Under the pieces are notes generated by a model, which did not search any database, was not told the DNA's origin, and saw nothing but the letters and a program-made list of their open reading frames with translations. This document shows, one piece after another, positions 1-12,545 of a stretch of 64,000 nucleotides of DNA. The stretch's first letter is position 1; the number at the start of each line of letters is the position of its first letter. The translations under genes were made by a program, and so were the position numbers. Source of the stretch: Caprella mutica (taxonomy: Eukaryota > Arthropoda > Malacostraca > Amphipoda > Caprellidae). The stretch spans positions 143,703 to 207,702 of the forward strand of contig CANNZV010001465.1 of the NCBI GenBank assembly GCA_947561585.1, written 5' to 3'.

Positions 1-3000
1 GTGTACAGTCAGAGAAAAGTGTATCTGTGATGATTAGATACAGTGTGCAGTCAGAGAAAAGTGTATCTGTGATGATTAGATACAGTGTACAGTCAGAGAA
101 AAGTGTATCTGTGATGATTAGATACGGTACAGTCAGAGAAAAGTGTATCTGTGATGATTAGATACAGTGTACAGTCAGAGAAAAGTGTATCTGTGATGAT
201 TAGATACAGTGTACAGTCAGAGAAAAGTGTATCTGTGATGATTAGATACAGTGTGCAGTCAGAGAAAAGTGTATCTGTGATGATTAGATACGGTACAGTC
301 AGAGAAAAGTGTATCTGTGATGATTAGATACAGTGTACAGTCAGAGAAAAGTGTATCTGTGATGATTAGATACAGTGTACAGTCAGAGAAAAGTGTATCT
401 TTAATGATTAGATACAGTGTGCAGTCAGAGAAAAGTGTATCTGTGATGATTAGATACAGTGTGCAGTCAGAGAAAAGTGTATCTGTGATGATTAGATACG
501 GTACAGTCAGAGAAAAGTGTATCTGTGATGATTAGATACAGTGTGCAGTGTGAGAAAAGTGTATCTGTGATGATTAGATACAGTGTACAGTGAGAGAAAA
601 GTGTATCTGTGATGATTAGATACAGTGTACAGTCAGAGAAAAGTGTATCTGTGATGATTAGATACAGTGTACAGTCAGAGAAAAGTGTATCTTTAATGAT
701 TAGATACAGTGTGCAGTCAGAGAAAAGTGTATCTGTGATGATTAGATACAGAGTACAGTCAGAGAAAAGTGTATCTGTGATGATTAGATACAGTGTACAG
801 TCAGAGAAAAGTGTATCTTTAATGATTAGATACAGTGTGCAGTCAGAGAAAAGTGTATCTGTGATGATTAGATACAGTGTGCAGTCAGAGAAAAGTGTAT
901 CTGTGATGATTAGATACAGTGTGCAGTCAGAGAAAAGTGTATCTGTGATGATTAGATACGGTACAGTCAGAGAAAAGTGTATCTGTGATGATTAGATACA
1001 GTGTGCAGTGTGAGAAAAGTGTATCTGTGATGATTAGATTCAGTGTACAGTGAGAGAAAAGTGTATCTGTGATGATTAGATACAGTGTACAGTGAGAGAA
1101 AAGTGTATCTGTGATGATTAGATACAGTGTACAGTCAGAGAAAAGTGTATCTGTGATGATACGATACAGTGTACAGTCAGAGAAAAGTGTATCTGTGATG
1201 ATCAGATACCGTGTACAGTCAGAGAAAAGTGTATCTGTGATGATTAGATACGGTACAGTCAGAGAAAAGTGTATCTGTGATGATTAGATACAGTGTAAAG
1301 TCAGAGAAAAGTGTATCTGTGATGATTAGATACAGTGTACAGTCAGAGAAAAGTGTATCTGTGATGATTAGATACAGTGTACAGTCAGAGAAAAGTGTAT
1401 CTGTGATGATTAGATACAGTGTGCAGTCAGAGAAAAGTGTATCTGTGATGATTAGATACAGTGTACAGTGAGAGAAAAGTGTATCTGTGATGATTAGATA
1501 CACTGTGCAGTCAGAGAAAAGTGTATCTCTGATGATTAGATACAGTGTACAGTGAGAGAAAAGTGTATCTGTTATGATTAGATACGGTACAGTCAGAGAA
1601 AAGTGTATCTGTGATGATTAGATACAGTGTACAGTCAGAGAAAAGTGTATCTGTGATGATTAGATACAGTGTGCAGTCAGAGAAAAGTGTATCTGTGATG
1701 ATTAGATACAGTGTATAGTCAGAGAAAAGTGTATCTGTGATGAATAGATACAGTGTGCAGTCAGAGAAAAGTGTATCTGTGATGATTAGATACAGTGTGC
1801 AGTCAGAGAAAAGTGTATCTGTGATGATTAGATACGGTACAGTCAGAGAAAAGTGTATCTGTGATGAATAGATACAGTGTGCAGTCAGAGAAAAGTGTAT
1901 CTGTGATGAATAGATACAGTGTACAGTCAGAGAAAAGTGTATCTGTGATGATTAGATACGGTACAGTCAGAGAAAAGTGTATCTGTGATGAATAGATACA
2001 GTGTGCAGTCAGAGAAAAGTGTATCTGTGATGATTAGATACAGTGTGCAGTCAGAGAAAAGTGTATCTGTGATGATTAGATACAGTATGCAGTCAGAGAA
2101 AAGTGTATCTGTGATGATTAGATACAGTGTGCAGTCAGAGAAAAGTGTATCTGTGATGATTAGATATAGTGTGCAGTCAGAGAAAAGTGTATCTGTGATG
2201 ATTAGATACGGTTCAGTCAGAGAAGTGTATCTGTGATGATTAGATACAGTGTACAGTCAGAGAAAAGTGTATCTGTGATGATTAGATACGGTACAGTCAG
2301 AGAAAAGTGTATCTGTGATGATTAGATATAGTGTACAGTCAGAGAAAAGTGTATCTGTGATGATTAGATACAGTGTACAGTCAGAGAAAAGTGTATCTTT
2401 GATAAGATACAGTGTGCAGTCAGAGAAAAGTGTATCTGTGATGATTAGATACAGTGTGCAGTCAGAGAAAAGTGTATCTGTGATGATTAGATACAGTGTG
2501 CAGTCAGAGAAAAGTGTATCTGTGATGATTTGATACGGTACAGTCAGAGAAAAGTGTATCTGTGATGATTAGATACGGTTCAGTCAGAGAAAAGTGTATC
2601 TGTGATGATTAGATACGGTTCAGTCAGAGAAAAGTGTATCTGTGATGATTAGATACGGTTCAGTCAGAGAAAAGTGTATATGTGATGATTAGATACAGTG
2701 TACAGTCAGAGAAAAGTGTATCTGTGATGATTAGATACAGTGTACAGTCAGAGAAAAGTGGATCTGTGATGATTAGATACAGTGTACAGTCAGAGAAAAG
2801 TGTATCTGTGATGATTAGATACAGTGTGCAGTCAGAGAAAAGTGTATCTGTGATGATTAGATACAGTGTACAGTCAGAGAAAAGTGTATCTTTGATGATT
2901 AGATACAGTGTGCAGTCAGAGAAAAGTGTATCTGTGATGATTAGATACAGTGTGCAGTCAGAGAAAAGTGTATCTGTGATGATTAGATACAGTGTGCAGT

Positions 3001-6000
3001 CAGAGAAAAGTGTATCTGTGATGATTAGATACGGTTCAGTCAGAGAAAAGTGTATCTGTGATGATTAGATACAGTGTACAGTGAGAGAAAAGTGTATCTG
3101 TGATGATTAGATACAGTGTACAGTGAGAGAAAAGTGTATCTGTGATGATTAGATACAGTGTACAGTCAGAGAAAAGTGTATCTGTGATGATTAGATACAG
3201 TGTACAGTCAGAGAAAAGTGTATCTGTGATGATTAGATACAGTGTACAGTCAGAGAAAAGTGTATCTGTGATGATTAGATACAGTGTACAGTCAGAGAAA
3301 AGTGTATCTGTGATGATTAGAAACGGTACAGTCAGAGAAAAGTGTATCTGTGATGATTAGATACAGTGTACAGTCAGAGAAAAGTGTATCTGTGATGATT
3401 AGATACAGTGTACAGTCAGAGAAAAGTGTGTCTGTGATGATTAGATACAGTGTGCAGTCAGAGAAAAGTGTATCTGTGATGATTAGATACGGTACAAACA
3501 GAGGAAAGTGTATCTGTGATGATTAGATACAGTGTACATTCAGAGAAAAGTGTATCTGTGATGATTAGATACAGTGTACATTCAGAGAAAAGTGTATCTG
3601 TGATGATTAGATACAGTGTACAGTCAGAGAAAAGTGTATCTTTGATGATTAGATACAGTGTGCAGTCAGAGAAAAGTGTATCTGTGATGATTAGATACAG
3701 TGTGCAGTCAGAGAAAAGTGTATCTGTGATGATTAGATACGGTACAGTCAGAGAAAAGTGTGTCTGTGATGATTAGATACAGTGTGCAGTGAGAGAAAAG
3801 TGTATCTGTGATGATTAGATACAGTGTACAGTGAGAGAAAAGTGTATCTGTGATGATTAGATACGGTACAGTCAGAGAAAAGTGTATCTGTGATGATTAG
3901 ATACAGTGTACAGTCAGAGAAAAGTGCATCTGTGATGATAAGATACAGTGTGCAGTCAGAGAAAAGTGTTTCTGTGATGATTAGATACAGTGTACAGTCA
4001 GAGAAAAGTGTATCTGTGATGATTAGATACAGTGTGCAGTCAGAGAAAAGTGTATCTGTGATGATTAGATACAGTGTACAGTCAGAGAAAAGTGTATCTG
4101 TGATGATTAGATACGGTACAGTCAGAGAAAAGTGTATCTGTGATGATTAGATACAGTGTACAGTCAGAGAAAAGTGTATCTGTGATGATTAGATACAGTG
4201 TACAGTCAGAGAAAAGTGTATCTGTGATGATTAGATACAGTGTGCAGTCAGAGAAAAGTGTATCTGTGATGATTAGATACGGTACAGTCAGAGAAAAGTG
4301 TATCTGTGATGATTAGATACAGTGTACAGTCAGAGAAAAGTGTATCTGTGATGATTAGATACAGTGTACAGTCAGAGAAAAGTGTATCTTTAAGATTAGA
4401 TACAGTGTGCAGTCAGAGAAAAGTGTATCTGTGATGATTAGATACAGTGTGCAGTCAGAGAAAAGTGTATCTGTGATGATTAGATACGGTACAGTCAGAG
4501 AAAAGTGTATCTGTGATGATTAGATACAGTGTGCAGTGTGAGAAAAGTGTATCTGTGATGATTAGATACAGTGTACAGTGAGAGAAAAGTGTATCTGTGA
4601 TGATTAGATACAGTGTACAGTGAGAGAAAAGTGTATCTGTGATGATTAGATACAGTGTACAGTCAGAGAAAAGTGTATCTTTAATGATTAGATACAGTGT
4701 GCAGTCAGAGAAAAGTGTATCTGTGATGATTAGATACAGAGTACAGTCAGAGAAAAGTGTATCTGTGATGATTAGATACAGTGTACAGTCAGAGAAAAGT
4801 GTATCTTTAATGATTAGATACAGTGTGCAGTCAGAGAAAAGTGTATCTGTGATGATTAGATACAGTGTGCAGTCAGAGAAAAGTGTATCTGTGATGATTA
4901 GATACAGTGTGCAGTCAGAGAAAAGTGTATCTGTGATGATTAGATACGGTACAGTCAGAGAAAAGTGTATCTGTGATGATTAGATACAGTGTGCAGTGTG
5001 AGAAAAGTGTATCTGTGATGATTAGATTCAGTGTACAGTGAGAGAAAAGTGTATCTGTGATGATTAGATACAGTGTACAGTGAGAGAAAAGTGTATCTGT
5101 GATGATTAGATACAGTGTACAGTCAGAGAAAAGTGTATCTGTGATGATACGATACAGTGTACAGTCAGAGAAAAGTGTATCTGTGATGATTAGATACCGT
5201 GTACAGTCAGAGAAAAGTGTATCTGTGATGATTAGATACGGTACAGTCAGAGAAAAGTGTATCTGTAATGATTAGATACAGTGTAAAGTCAGAGAAAAGT
5301 GTATCTGTGATGATTAGATACAGTGTACAGTCAGAGAAAAGTGTATCTGTGATGATTAGATACAGTGTACAGTCAGAGAAAAGTGTATCTGTGATGATTA
5401 GATACAGTGTGCAGTCAGAGAAAAGTGTATCTGTGATGATTAGATACAGTGTACAGTGAGAGAAAAGTGTATCTGTGATGATTAGATACACTGTGCAGTC
5501 AGAGAAAAGTGTATCTCTGATGATTAGATACAGTGTACAGTGAGAGAAAAGTGTATCTGTTATGATTAGATACGGTACAGTCAGAGAAAAGTGTATCTGT
5601 GATGATTAGATACAGTGTACAGTCAGAGAAAAGTGTATCTGTGATGATTAGATACAGTGTGCAGTCAGAGAAAAGTGTATCTGTGATGATTAGATACAGT
5701 GTATAGTCAGAGAAAAGTGTATCTGTGATGAATAGATACAGTGTGCAGTCAGAGAAAAGTGTATCTGTGATGATTAGATACAGTGTGCAGTCAGAGAAAA
5801 GTGTATCTGTGATGATTAGATACGGTACAGTCAGAGAAAAGTGTATCTGTGATGAATAGATACAGTGTGCAGTCAGAGAAAAGTGTATCTGTGATGAATA
5901 GATACAGTGTACAGTCAGAGAAAAGTGTATCTGTGATGATTAGATACGGTAAAGTCAGAGAAAAGTGTATCTGTGATGAATAGATACAGTGTGCAGTCAG

Positions 6001-7340
6001 AGAAAAGTGTATCTGTGATGATTAGATACAGTGTGCAGTCAGAGAAAAGTGTATCTGTGATGATTAGATACAGTATGCAGTCAGAGAAAAGTGTATCTGT
6101 GATGATTAGATACAGTGTGCAGTCAGAGAAAAGTGTATCTGTGATGATTAGATATAGTGTGCAGTCAGAGAAAAGTGTATCTGTGATGATTAGATACGGT
6201 TCAGTCAGAGAAGTGTATCTGTGATGATTAGATACAGTGTACAGTCAGAGAAAAGTGTATCTGTGATGATTAGATACGGTACAGTCAGAGAAAAGTGTAT
6301 CTGTGATGATTAGATATAGTGTACAGTCAGAGAAAAGTGTATCTGTGATGATTAGATACAGTGTACAGTCAGAGAAAAGTGTATCTTTGATAAGATACAG
6401 TGTGCAGTCAGAGAAAAGTGTATCTGTGATGATTAGATACAGTGTGCAGTCAGAGAAAAGTGTATCTGTGATGATTAGATACTGTGTGCAGTCAGAGAAA
6501 AGTGTATCTGTGATGATTTGATACGGTACAGTCAGAGAAAAGTGTATCTGTGATGATTAGATACGGTACAGTCAGAGAAAAGTGTATCTGTGATAATTAG
6601 ATACGGTACAGTCAGAGAAAAGTGTATCTGTGATGATTAGATACGGTACAGTCAGAGAAAAGTGTATCTGTGATGATTAGATACAGTGTGCAGTCAGAGA
6701 AAAGTGTATCTGTGATGATTTGATACGGTACAGTCAGAGAAAAGTGTATCTGTGATGATTAGATACGGTACAGTCAGAGAAAAGTGTATCTGTGATAATT
6801 AGATACGGTACAGTCAGAGAAAAGTGTATCTGTGATGATTAGATACGGTACAGTCAGAGAAAAGTGTATCTGTGATGATTAGATACGGTGTACAGTCAGA
6901 GAAAAGTGTATCTGTGATGATTAGATACGGTGTACAGTCAGAGAAAAGTGTATCTGTGATGATTAGATACAGTGTACAGTCAGAGAAAAGTGTATCTGTG
7001 ATGATTAGATACAGTGTACAGTCAGAGAAAAGTGTATCTGTGATGATTAGATACAGTGTACAGTCAGAGAAAAGTGTATCTTTGATGATTAGATACAGTG
7101 TGCAGTCAGAGAAAAGTGTATCTGTGATGATTAGATACAGTGTGCAGTCAGAGAAAAGTGTATCTGTGATGATTAGATACGGTTAAGTCAGAGAAAAGTG
7201 TATCTGTGATGATTAGATACAGTACAGTCAGAGAAAAGTTATTCTGTGATGATTAGATACAGTACAGTCAGAGAAAAGTGAATCTGTGATGATTAGATAC
7301 AGTACAGTCAGAGAAAAGTGTATCTGTGATGATTAGGTAC
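1..7340. repeat. 42-bp satellite array (left edge of window)
   Basis: Head-to-tail repeats of a 42-bp unit containing AGAGAAAAGTGTATCTGTGA, with a frequent 40-bp variant in which AGTGTACAG becomes GGTACAG. Length divided by period gives about 175 units. Each unit holds the inverted repeat GTATCT/AGATAC around a 9-base loop. Because 42 is 14 codons, short ORFs stay open until a 40-bp unit shifts the frame; I see no sign they are real genes. The array continues past the left edge and ends near 7340, with three slightly degenerate final units, against a Tc1-like relic. Confidence 0.97.
3990..6530. repeat. Higher-order duplication of satellite block 1-2540
   Basis: The order of 42-bp, 40-bp and point-variant units from 1 to about 2540 recurs from 3990 to about 6530, offset 3989 and then 3988 after a one-base loss near 4392. 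Rare variants recur in the same order (units with TTTAATG, GATTCAG, GATACGA, a 36-bp unit at 2400 and 6388). Only scattered substitutions separate the copies. A further 202-bp (five-unit) duplication at about 6510-6711 moves the offset to about 4190, where similarity resumes (2890 versus 7080). Confidence 0.85.
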
Positions 7341-7411
7341 AGTTTACTAATTTCAATTTACCAAAAAGAAACTTTATTAATTGTAGTGTTTACAGATGTT
7401 TGAAAATTGGT

Positions 7412-7829
7412 CTATTTTTGTCTTGCCAGTAGGTATCGTTGGAAGCCATCAGGACCATCTAGATTAAATTTTTTCTCATCTGAGAACAGAACTTTACTCC
7501 ACTTCCCAACGTCCCAAGTTTGGTGTTCGCAGCCAAATCTTAAACGGCTCTCCTTGTGACGCGGCGTAAGCTTGGGTACCTGTAGACGCTTATTATTAAC
7601 CATGCCTTTTTGTTGCAAGTGTCGTCTGATGGCTATTGGACTGCAATCAGCATCTGTGGCCTTCTTAATTTGACTAGAACTGAGGCATCTCCCAGTGGAT
7701 TATGCTTTTTCATAATTCACATCATTTAGAAAATTACAAACCACAGTTTTACTTCGATTTAACTTTTTGCTCGTGAAAGTCTAGAACTCTAGCACGTTTA
7801 ACTTCGGTACGTTTGCTTGCTTTAGGCAT
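7412..7829 (-). pseudogene. Tc1-like transposase relic
   Basis: A dead DNA transposase of the Tc1/mariner superfamily. On the minus strand a start-like ATG at 7829 opens with MPKASKRTEVKRARV, as expected for the N-terminal helix-turn-helix, then stops and frameshifts follow. The open 7412-7618 part reads [20 protein letters not shown], the strongly conserved segment around the second catalytic Asp of Tc1-type DDE transposases. A frameshift follows, since the family's YW continuation is found one frame over near 7425. The C-terminal third is missing and the 42-bp satellite begins about 70 bp further on. Confidence 0.85.
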
Positions 7830-8081
7830 TATGACACCCTTACACAGCGATTGCTAATCTCTAACTAAACTCTAAATAGTGCAATGACCATAAATTTAAC
7901 TTTTTATACCCATGGTCTTATAATTTTGATCAATGGTTGTGGACCTCATTTTTTAAAAATAAATTATTCTTATAATCACTTTAAATTCAATCATGCCTTT
8001 TAGACAATGGCATTACTAACCTTAATATAGAAAAATTTAGCGTTTCTACTGAATCATGTAATATTTTTTGTCATTTATAAA

Positions 8082-8110
8082 CTGGTTCTAAATTTTTGAT
8101 CAGGAGTGTA
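8082..8110 (-). repeat. Candidate terminal inverted repeat of the Tc1-like element
   Basis: Read on the minus strand this begins TACACTCCTGATCAAAAAT, the general form of Tc1-type termini, with TA at the edge as expected for a TA target site. It lies about 250 bp upstream of the transposase relic. The opposite terminus is absent, apparently lost where the satellite starts. Confidence 0.5.
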
Positions 8111-8169
8111 TTTGTACAGTTATACTTTCGTATTAAAATTAGAAAAAATAAAAAAAAATCCTATTTTTG

Positions 8170-8345
8170 TATTATCAGGGAAAAAATAAACGAGGTCACT
8201 TTAAATTTTATATGCAAAAACCGTGGAGTTTTCAGTCAAAATTTTGAGATTTGACAACGTTGCATAGGATAAGCTCCACCTTCTCGTAGTATTGAGAAAA
8301 GATGCCAATTAATTTCTATTAAGATACCAATTAGTGAATTATCTT
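8170..8345 (+). repeat. Dispersed repeat family A, copy 1
   Basis: Starts TATTATCAGGGAAA and contains AAACCGTGGAG, GTTGCATAGGATAAGC, CTCGTAGTA and ACCAATTAGTGAATT. Three other copies occur at 15060-15251 (inverted), 15337-15540 and 26776-27000. Copies share the outer edge TATTATCAGGG, consistent with a transposon end next to a TA target. No coding capacity is visible. Confidence 0.8.
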
Positions 8346-9085
8346 TGAATATAGATGGTTGGTGGCATTAAATCTTACTGTTTTACAATTAGCTTTACAT
8401 TTCTACTAAAATTAATTATAATTATTGAATTGCGTTCTCTAATAATAATTTGAGTATTTTCACTATTTTGTTTTGGTCACTTAATATCAAATAAGTATAA
8501 GAATGTTAAAGTCAAATAAATAATTACTAATTATTATTTACCTGAACTCATGGAAGAACTAGTAAGCCTGAACTATAGCAATAGGAAAGTTTGGGACATT
8601 TTGGTTGGTATTATTGAAACATCAATATTTGGGTGTCCGAATGAAATCACACTAATATATAATAATTATTCTCGAAACTTGAAATCATTCTCGTTTATAA
8701 TTTAAGATAGGACATGCCATGACATTTCCATATTCTTACCTCCCCTCTCCCACAGATATTTTAAACTCAATCAGTACCATTCATCAACATGTTGCGGGAC
8801 TCAGGTGAATTATTTAGTATACTGTACTGAATATAAGAAATTTTAGACATATGAATAACCTAATCGACGATAATGGTAACAATGTTAGGCATCAATATAA
8901 GTTAACCCAATGAAAGGGTGAGAATTAAGGGGTACGCGGGGTTTCACAAACACCCCCCCCCCTCGCCCTCATCTCTCACCCATTACCATAGTTTTTTTGC
9001 TATATAGACCTAATTTAGTTCTGTTTCATATATTTTTTAAAAGTTTATATTCATCATGTTATGTATGCTAGATTTAATGGGGTAC
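8346..9085. other. AT-rich stretch without recognised genes
   Basis: No ORF of note and no RNA gene recognised. It includes a C10 run at about 8952-8961. Confidence 0.6.
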
Positions 9086-9217
9086 GGTCAAGAGCCCCCC
9101 AGGTCAAGAGCCCCCCCGGTCATGAGCCTCCCCAGTCACGAGCCCCCCCGGTCATGAGCCCCCCTAGGTCATAAGCCCCCCGGTCACGAGCCCCCCTAGG
9201 TCATAAGCCCCCCGGTC
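9086..9217. repeat. C-rich ~16-bp minisatellite
   Basis: Degenerate tandem copies of GGTCATGAGCCCCCC, 15-18 bp each, running into the assembly gap. The same unit recurs at 10905-11045 and, inverted, at about 11540-11605. Confidence 0.9.
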
Positions 9218-9894
9218 NNNNNNNNNNNNNNNNNNNNNNNNNNNNNNNNNNNNNNNNNNNNNNNNNNNNNNNNNNNNNNNNNNNNNNNNNNNNNNNNNNN
9301 NNNNNNNNNNNNNNNNNNNNNNNNNNNNNNNNNNNNNNNNNNNNNNNNNNNNNNNNNNNNNNNNNNNNNNNNNNNNNNNNNNNNNNNNNNNNNNNNNNNN
9401 NNNNNNNNNNNNNNNNNNNNNNNNNNNNNNNNNNNNNNNNNNNNNNNNNNNNNNNNNNNNNNNNNNNNNNNNNNNNNNNNNNNNNNNNNNNNNNNNNNNN
9501 NNNNNNNNNNNNNNNNNNNNNNNNNNNNNNNNNNNNNNNNNNNNNNNNNNNNNNNNNNNNNNNNNNNNNNNNNNNNNNNNNNNNNNNNNNNNNNNNNNNN
9601 NNNNNNNNNNNNNNNNNNNNNNNNNNNNNNNNNNNNNNNNNNNNNNNNNNNNNNNNNNNNNNNNNNNNNNNNNNNNNNNNNNNNNNNNNNNNNNNNNNNN
9701 NNNNNNNNNNNNNNNNNNNNNNNNNNNNNNNNNNNNNNNNNNNNNNNNNNNNNNNNNNNNNNNNNNNNNNNNNNNNNNNNNNNNNNNNNNNNNNNNNNNN
9801 NNNNNNNNNNNNNNNNNNNNNNNNNNNNNNNNNNNNNNNNNNNNNNNNNNNNNNNNNNNNNNNNNNNNNNNNNNNNNNNNNNNNNNNNNNNNNN
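9218..9894. other. Assembly gap (677 N)
   Basis: Unresolved bases. The left flank is inside a C-rich minisatellite; the right flank is ordinary AT-rich DNA. The minisatellite is a likely cause of the gap. Confidence 1.
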
Positions 9895-10255
9895 CTTTCT
9901 GCGATAGGATAAGTTGCGGATTATTGGACGGATATTACCAGAAAATGTATATAATTAAAGTTAAATAATTTTAATTATATACTTGTTTGTATTTAGATCG
10001 AATAATTGGAACCATCCGATAATTTGAAACTTGCAGCTAATATATAACATATTTTACATAACTATTCCTAACTCTGTAATCAAATTAGATTTTTCAACTG
10101 TAATTAAGTTAAAATCAAATGCTATAGGCAGCACAGTTTACCATTAAAAAATAAATGGTGCCTCTCTCTCACGGACGTATCATATAAGGATCACCTAAAT
10201 CTAGATGCTACCTATTTCAATTTATATTAATTTCAGTAACTAAAAACTAATCATA
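9895..10255. other. AT-rich stretch, nothing recognised
   Basis: No coding, RNA or repeat feature identified beyond low-complexity AT sequence. Confidence 0.55.
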
Positions 10256-10600
10256 ATTAGGAGGTTTGACCTCTGCTTGGAATAAAAGGCCATATAGCTG
10301 ACGTCAAATGGAAAGGAACTCAAAGAAGCAGTCAGAAAAGAAAATGGTTCAATGATCATTGAACAATGTCACCTACAAATGCTCAGAGATGAAGAACGTG
10401 AATATGCAGTCATTTACCAAGAAATGTGTATGAAAAAGACACAAGCACCAGTATCTGCATTCACAGACGGAAGATGAAAATGAAAAGATTATGGAAAATT
10501 AATCCTACATACCAGAAAAATCTAAAACTCCTTAGTTGGAGAGCATGACTCTAGCTCTATTCTCTAAAACTGCAACTAGTGTTTAAAAAATGATAAGCTT
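10256..10600 (+). repeat. Dispersed repeat family B, degenerate copy
   Basis: Diverged copy of the ~380-bp family best seen at 31562-31945. Shared landmarks in order: CTCTGCTTGGAA, GGCCATATAGCTGACGTCAA, CAGTCAGAAA, CATTTACCAAGAAATGTG, ACACAAGCACCAGT, AGAGCATGACTCTAGCTCTA and CTCTAAAACTGCAACTAG. Confidence 0.8.
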
Positions 10601-10904
10601 AGTAAATATAAAAAAAGATAATCCATATTACAATAGTTCAGACTCCAAAGACGCCACCTCTTTCCCTAACATTCACCACAGACAATTCAAAATTGAGCCC
10701 CTGAGGGAAATTATTCATTTATCACCTTCAAAAACTTAATCATCGATGAAGGGTTAAAATTTATTTTCTAATTAATAAGATATAAACTTAGAAACTCAAA
10801 TTGATTGACTGATTCAGAAGTATTGTAAATCTAAACTAATACAAACAATATAAAACTAAATAAATATTTAGTTTTTGGCCGAACTTTTTTTCGGGGTGTT
10901 AATT

Positions 10905-11608
10905 GAGGGGTATGGTCATGAGCCACCCCCCACCCCCAGACAGAAGCCCCCTCCCCTCCCGGTCATGAGCCTCCCCGGACTTAAGCCTCCGGTCATGAAC
11001 CCCCCTGGGACGTATGCCCCCCCCCCGGTATCGAGCCCCCCCATCCTGTTTTTAATCCTTATTTACCTAGTTGAACAAATGAAGAGCTACTTTGATAGAA
11101 ATAACATGGAGTAGCTAATTATGTAGTTTGTTGTATACGCTAGTTTGTTGTACTGCACACTTCATATGATTTTTTAATTTCTTGGCAGGGGGTTCAGGAT
11201 GACGCCCCCCATATACACATATATTTTATGTTAAATCAGTAATAAACTTCATAAGTGTCGGACTACTGGGGTGTCGTACAATTGGGGCGTCTGACCAATT
11301 TGGTATCGGACTAATGGGGCGTCGGACAAATGAATAGTAATCTTGTTTTCTTTAGGTATTGTAGGAATCCTTATTTACCTAGTTAAACAAATGAAGAGCT
11401 ACTTAGATAGAACTAACTGAGAGTATCCCTATCTATCTAGCTAGCTACTCTCAGTTATCTATATCTAGGTAGCTACTCTCAGTTATATATATCAAAGTAG
11501 CTATTCATTTGCTCAACTAGGTAAATATAGATTAAAAACATGGGGGGGGGGGGGGGGCTCGTGACCGGGAGGGCTTTTTTGACCGGGGGGGGGGGGGGGG
11601 GGGGCTTA
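10905..11608. repeat. Foldback-type structure with C-rich arms
   Basis: C-rich ~16-bp repeats at 10905-11045 face G-rich inverted counterparts at 11540-11605. Just inside them a segment containing TTTACCTAGTTGAACAAATG at 11062 appears again directly at 11372 and inverted at about 11505-11525. The middle includes a short 16-bp array and a TATCTAGCTAGCTA stretch. Short ORFs here come from the repeats. The inverted arms fit a foldback element or remnant; no transposase is present. Confidence 0.65.
11260..11335. repeat. Short 16-bp minisatellite, CGGACTAATGGGGCGT type
   Basis: About four degenerate units of CGGACTAATGGGGCGT, some with CAATT in the AT part. Another member of the 16-bp repeat class in this window. 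Confidence 0.7.
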
Positions 11609-11633
11609 AGCTCAGGGTGATTATGAATTACAC

Positions 11634-12545
11634 CTGTTCCTTGAGCGGTGAAAAAATTCATCACCGCTCGTTACCGTTCACAGAAGTTGGTCATCGTTAA
11701 AGCGCAGTCATATGTGCTCGGCCACCGCTTATGTTCCCCTTACCGCTCCGACGGTTTTGAGCTTTTCAAAATGTTGCAATGGTTGAGGAGCGTTAGTTTT
11801 CCTCTCTGCAAAGTTCACTACCTCTAAAACACCGCCCAGCCAAAGTTTGGCACCGCTAGAAGCAAGTTCGTGAACGCTTTATTCCGCTAGGCCAATGCAG
11901 AAATCCTGAACGGTGCTTCCACAGCTTTGACCGGGCGGTGATTAAACGTTGACAAGCTTTGGCAGAGCGTTGCTATTTTTTTATGAGTTTGTTTCTCGAA
12001 ATTATCTATCAAAATATAAAATACAGGTGGTGCCATAGTGGTGCACCGCTGATACCGTCGTTGACATAGAGTTGGCTTAACGGTAGGAAGAGGAAGCGAG
12101 CGTTAGTTTGGCAGTATGAAGCTATGCAACCTCCTTACCAACATCAAACCAAAGTTCATCACTGCAATGAATCTTTGCTTCATTTTCTGAGACCGTTTCA
12201 AAAAACTCGTGTCATTGATTCAAACGTTTTCAACTGCCTTATTAAAGTTTATGCAATATTTAATCACCGCCCGGGCAATGCTGGAGAAGCAGCTGTGGTC
12301 CAGAATTTGAGATTTACGTATTTGCGTCTATAATGGTGCCAAAATTTGACTGGGTTTTGTTGCGGTGGGGAACTTTACGGAGTGGAAAGCTACTGCTTCT
12401 CAACGCTCGTAATATTTTTTGCAGTTCAAAACTTTCGGTCGGTAAGTGTGAACATAAGCGGTTGTCAAGCGTATACGGCGTTGCCTGAACGGGGGCCAAC
12501 TTCTGGTCAGCGTTAACAATTTTTTGTCCCTGCTACAGGAACACT
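11634..12545. repeat. ~900-bp palindromic (foldback) element, copy 1
   Basis: The left half is an imperfect inverted copy of the right half, centred near 12095. For example ACCGCTTATGTTCCCC near 11725 answers GTGTGAACATAAGCGG near 12447, and GGCACCGCTAGAAGC near 11850 answers GCGTCTATAATGGTGCC near 12325. CCGCT, GCGTT and AACGCT motifs recur throughout. The left edge has a perfect hairpin (GAGCGGTGA/TCACCGCTC). A related copy lies at 25590-26490. Short ORFs inside are not conserved between copies. Confidence 0.8.

Noticed and set aside
317..7186. ORFs of 60-128 codons with a 14-residue repeat (MIRYSVQSEKSVSV)
   Set aside because: They arise because the 42-bp unit is a multiple of 3. They begin and end at frame-shifting 40-bp variants, and the minus strand is also open in places.
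10875..11664. Pro-rich ORFs
   Set aside because: Produced by C-rich or G-rich minisatellites in the foldback structure.
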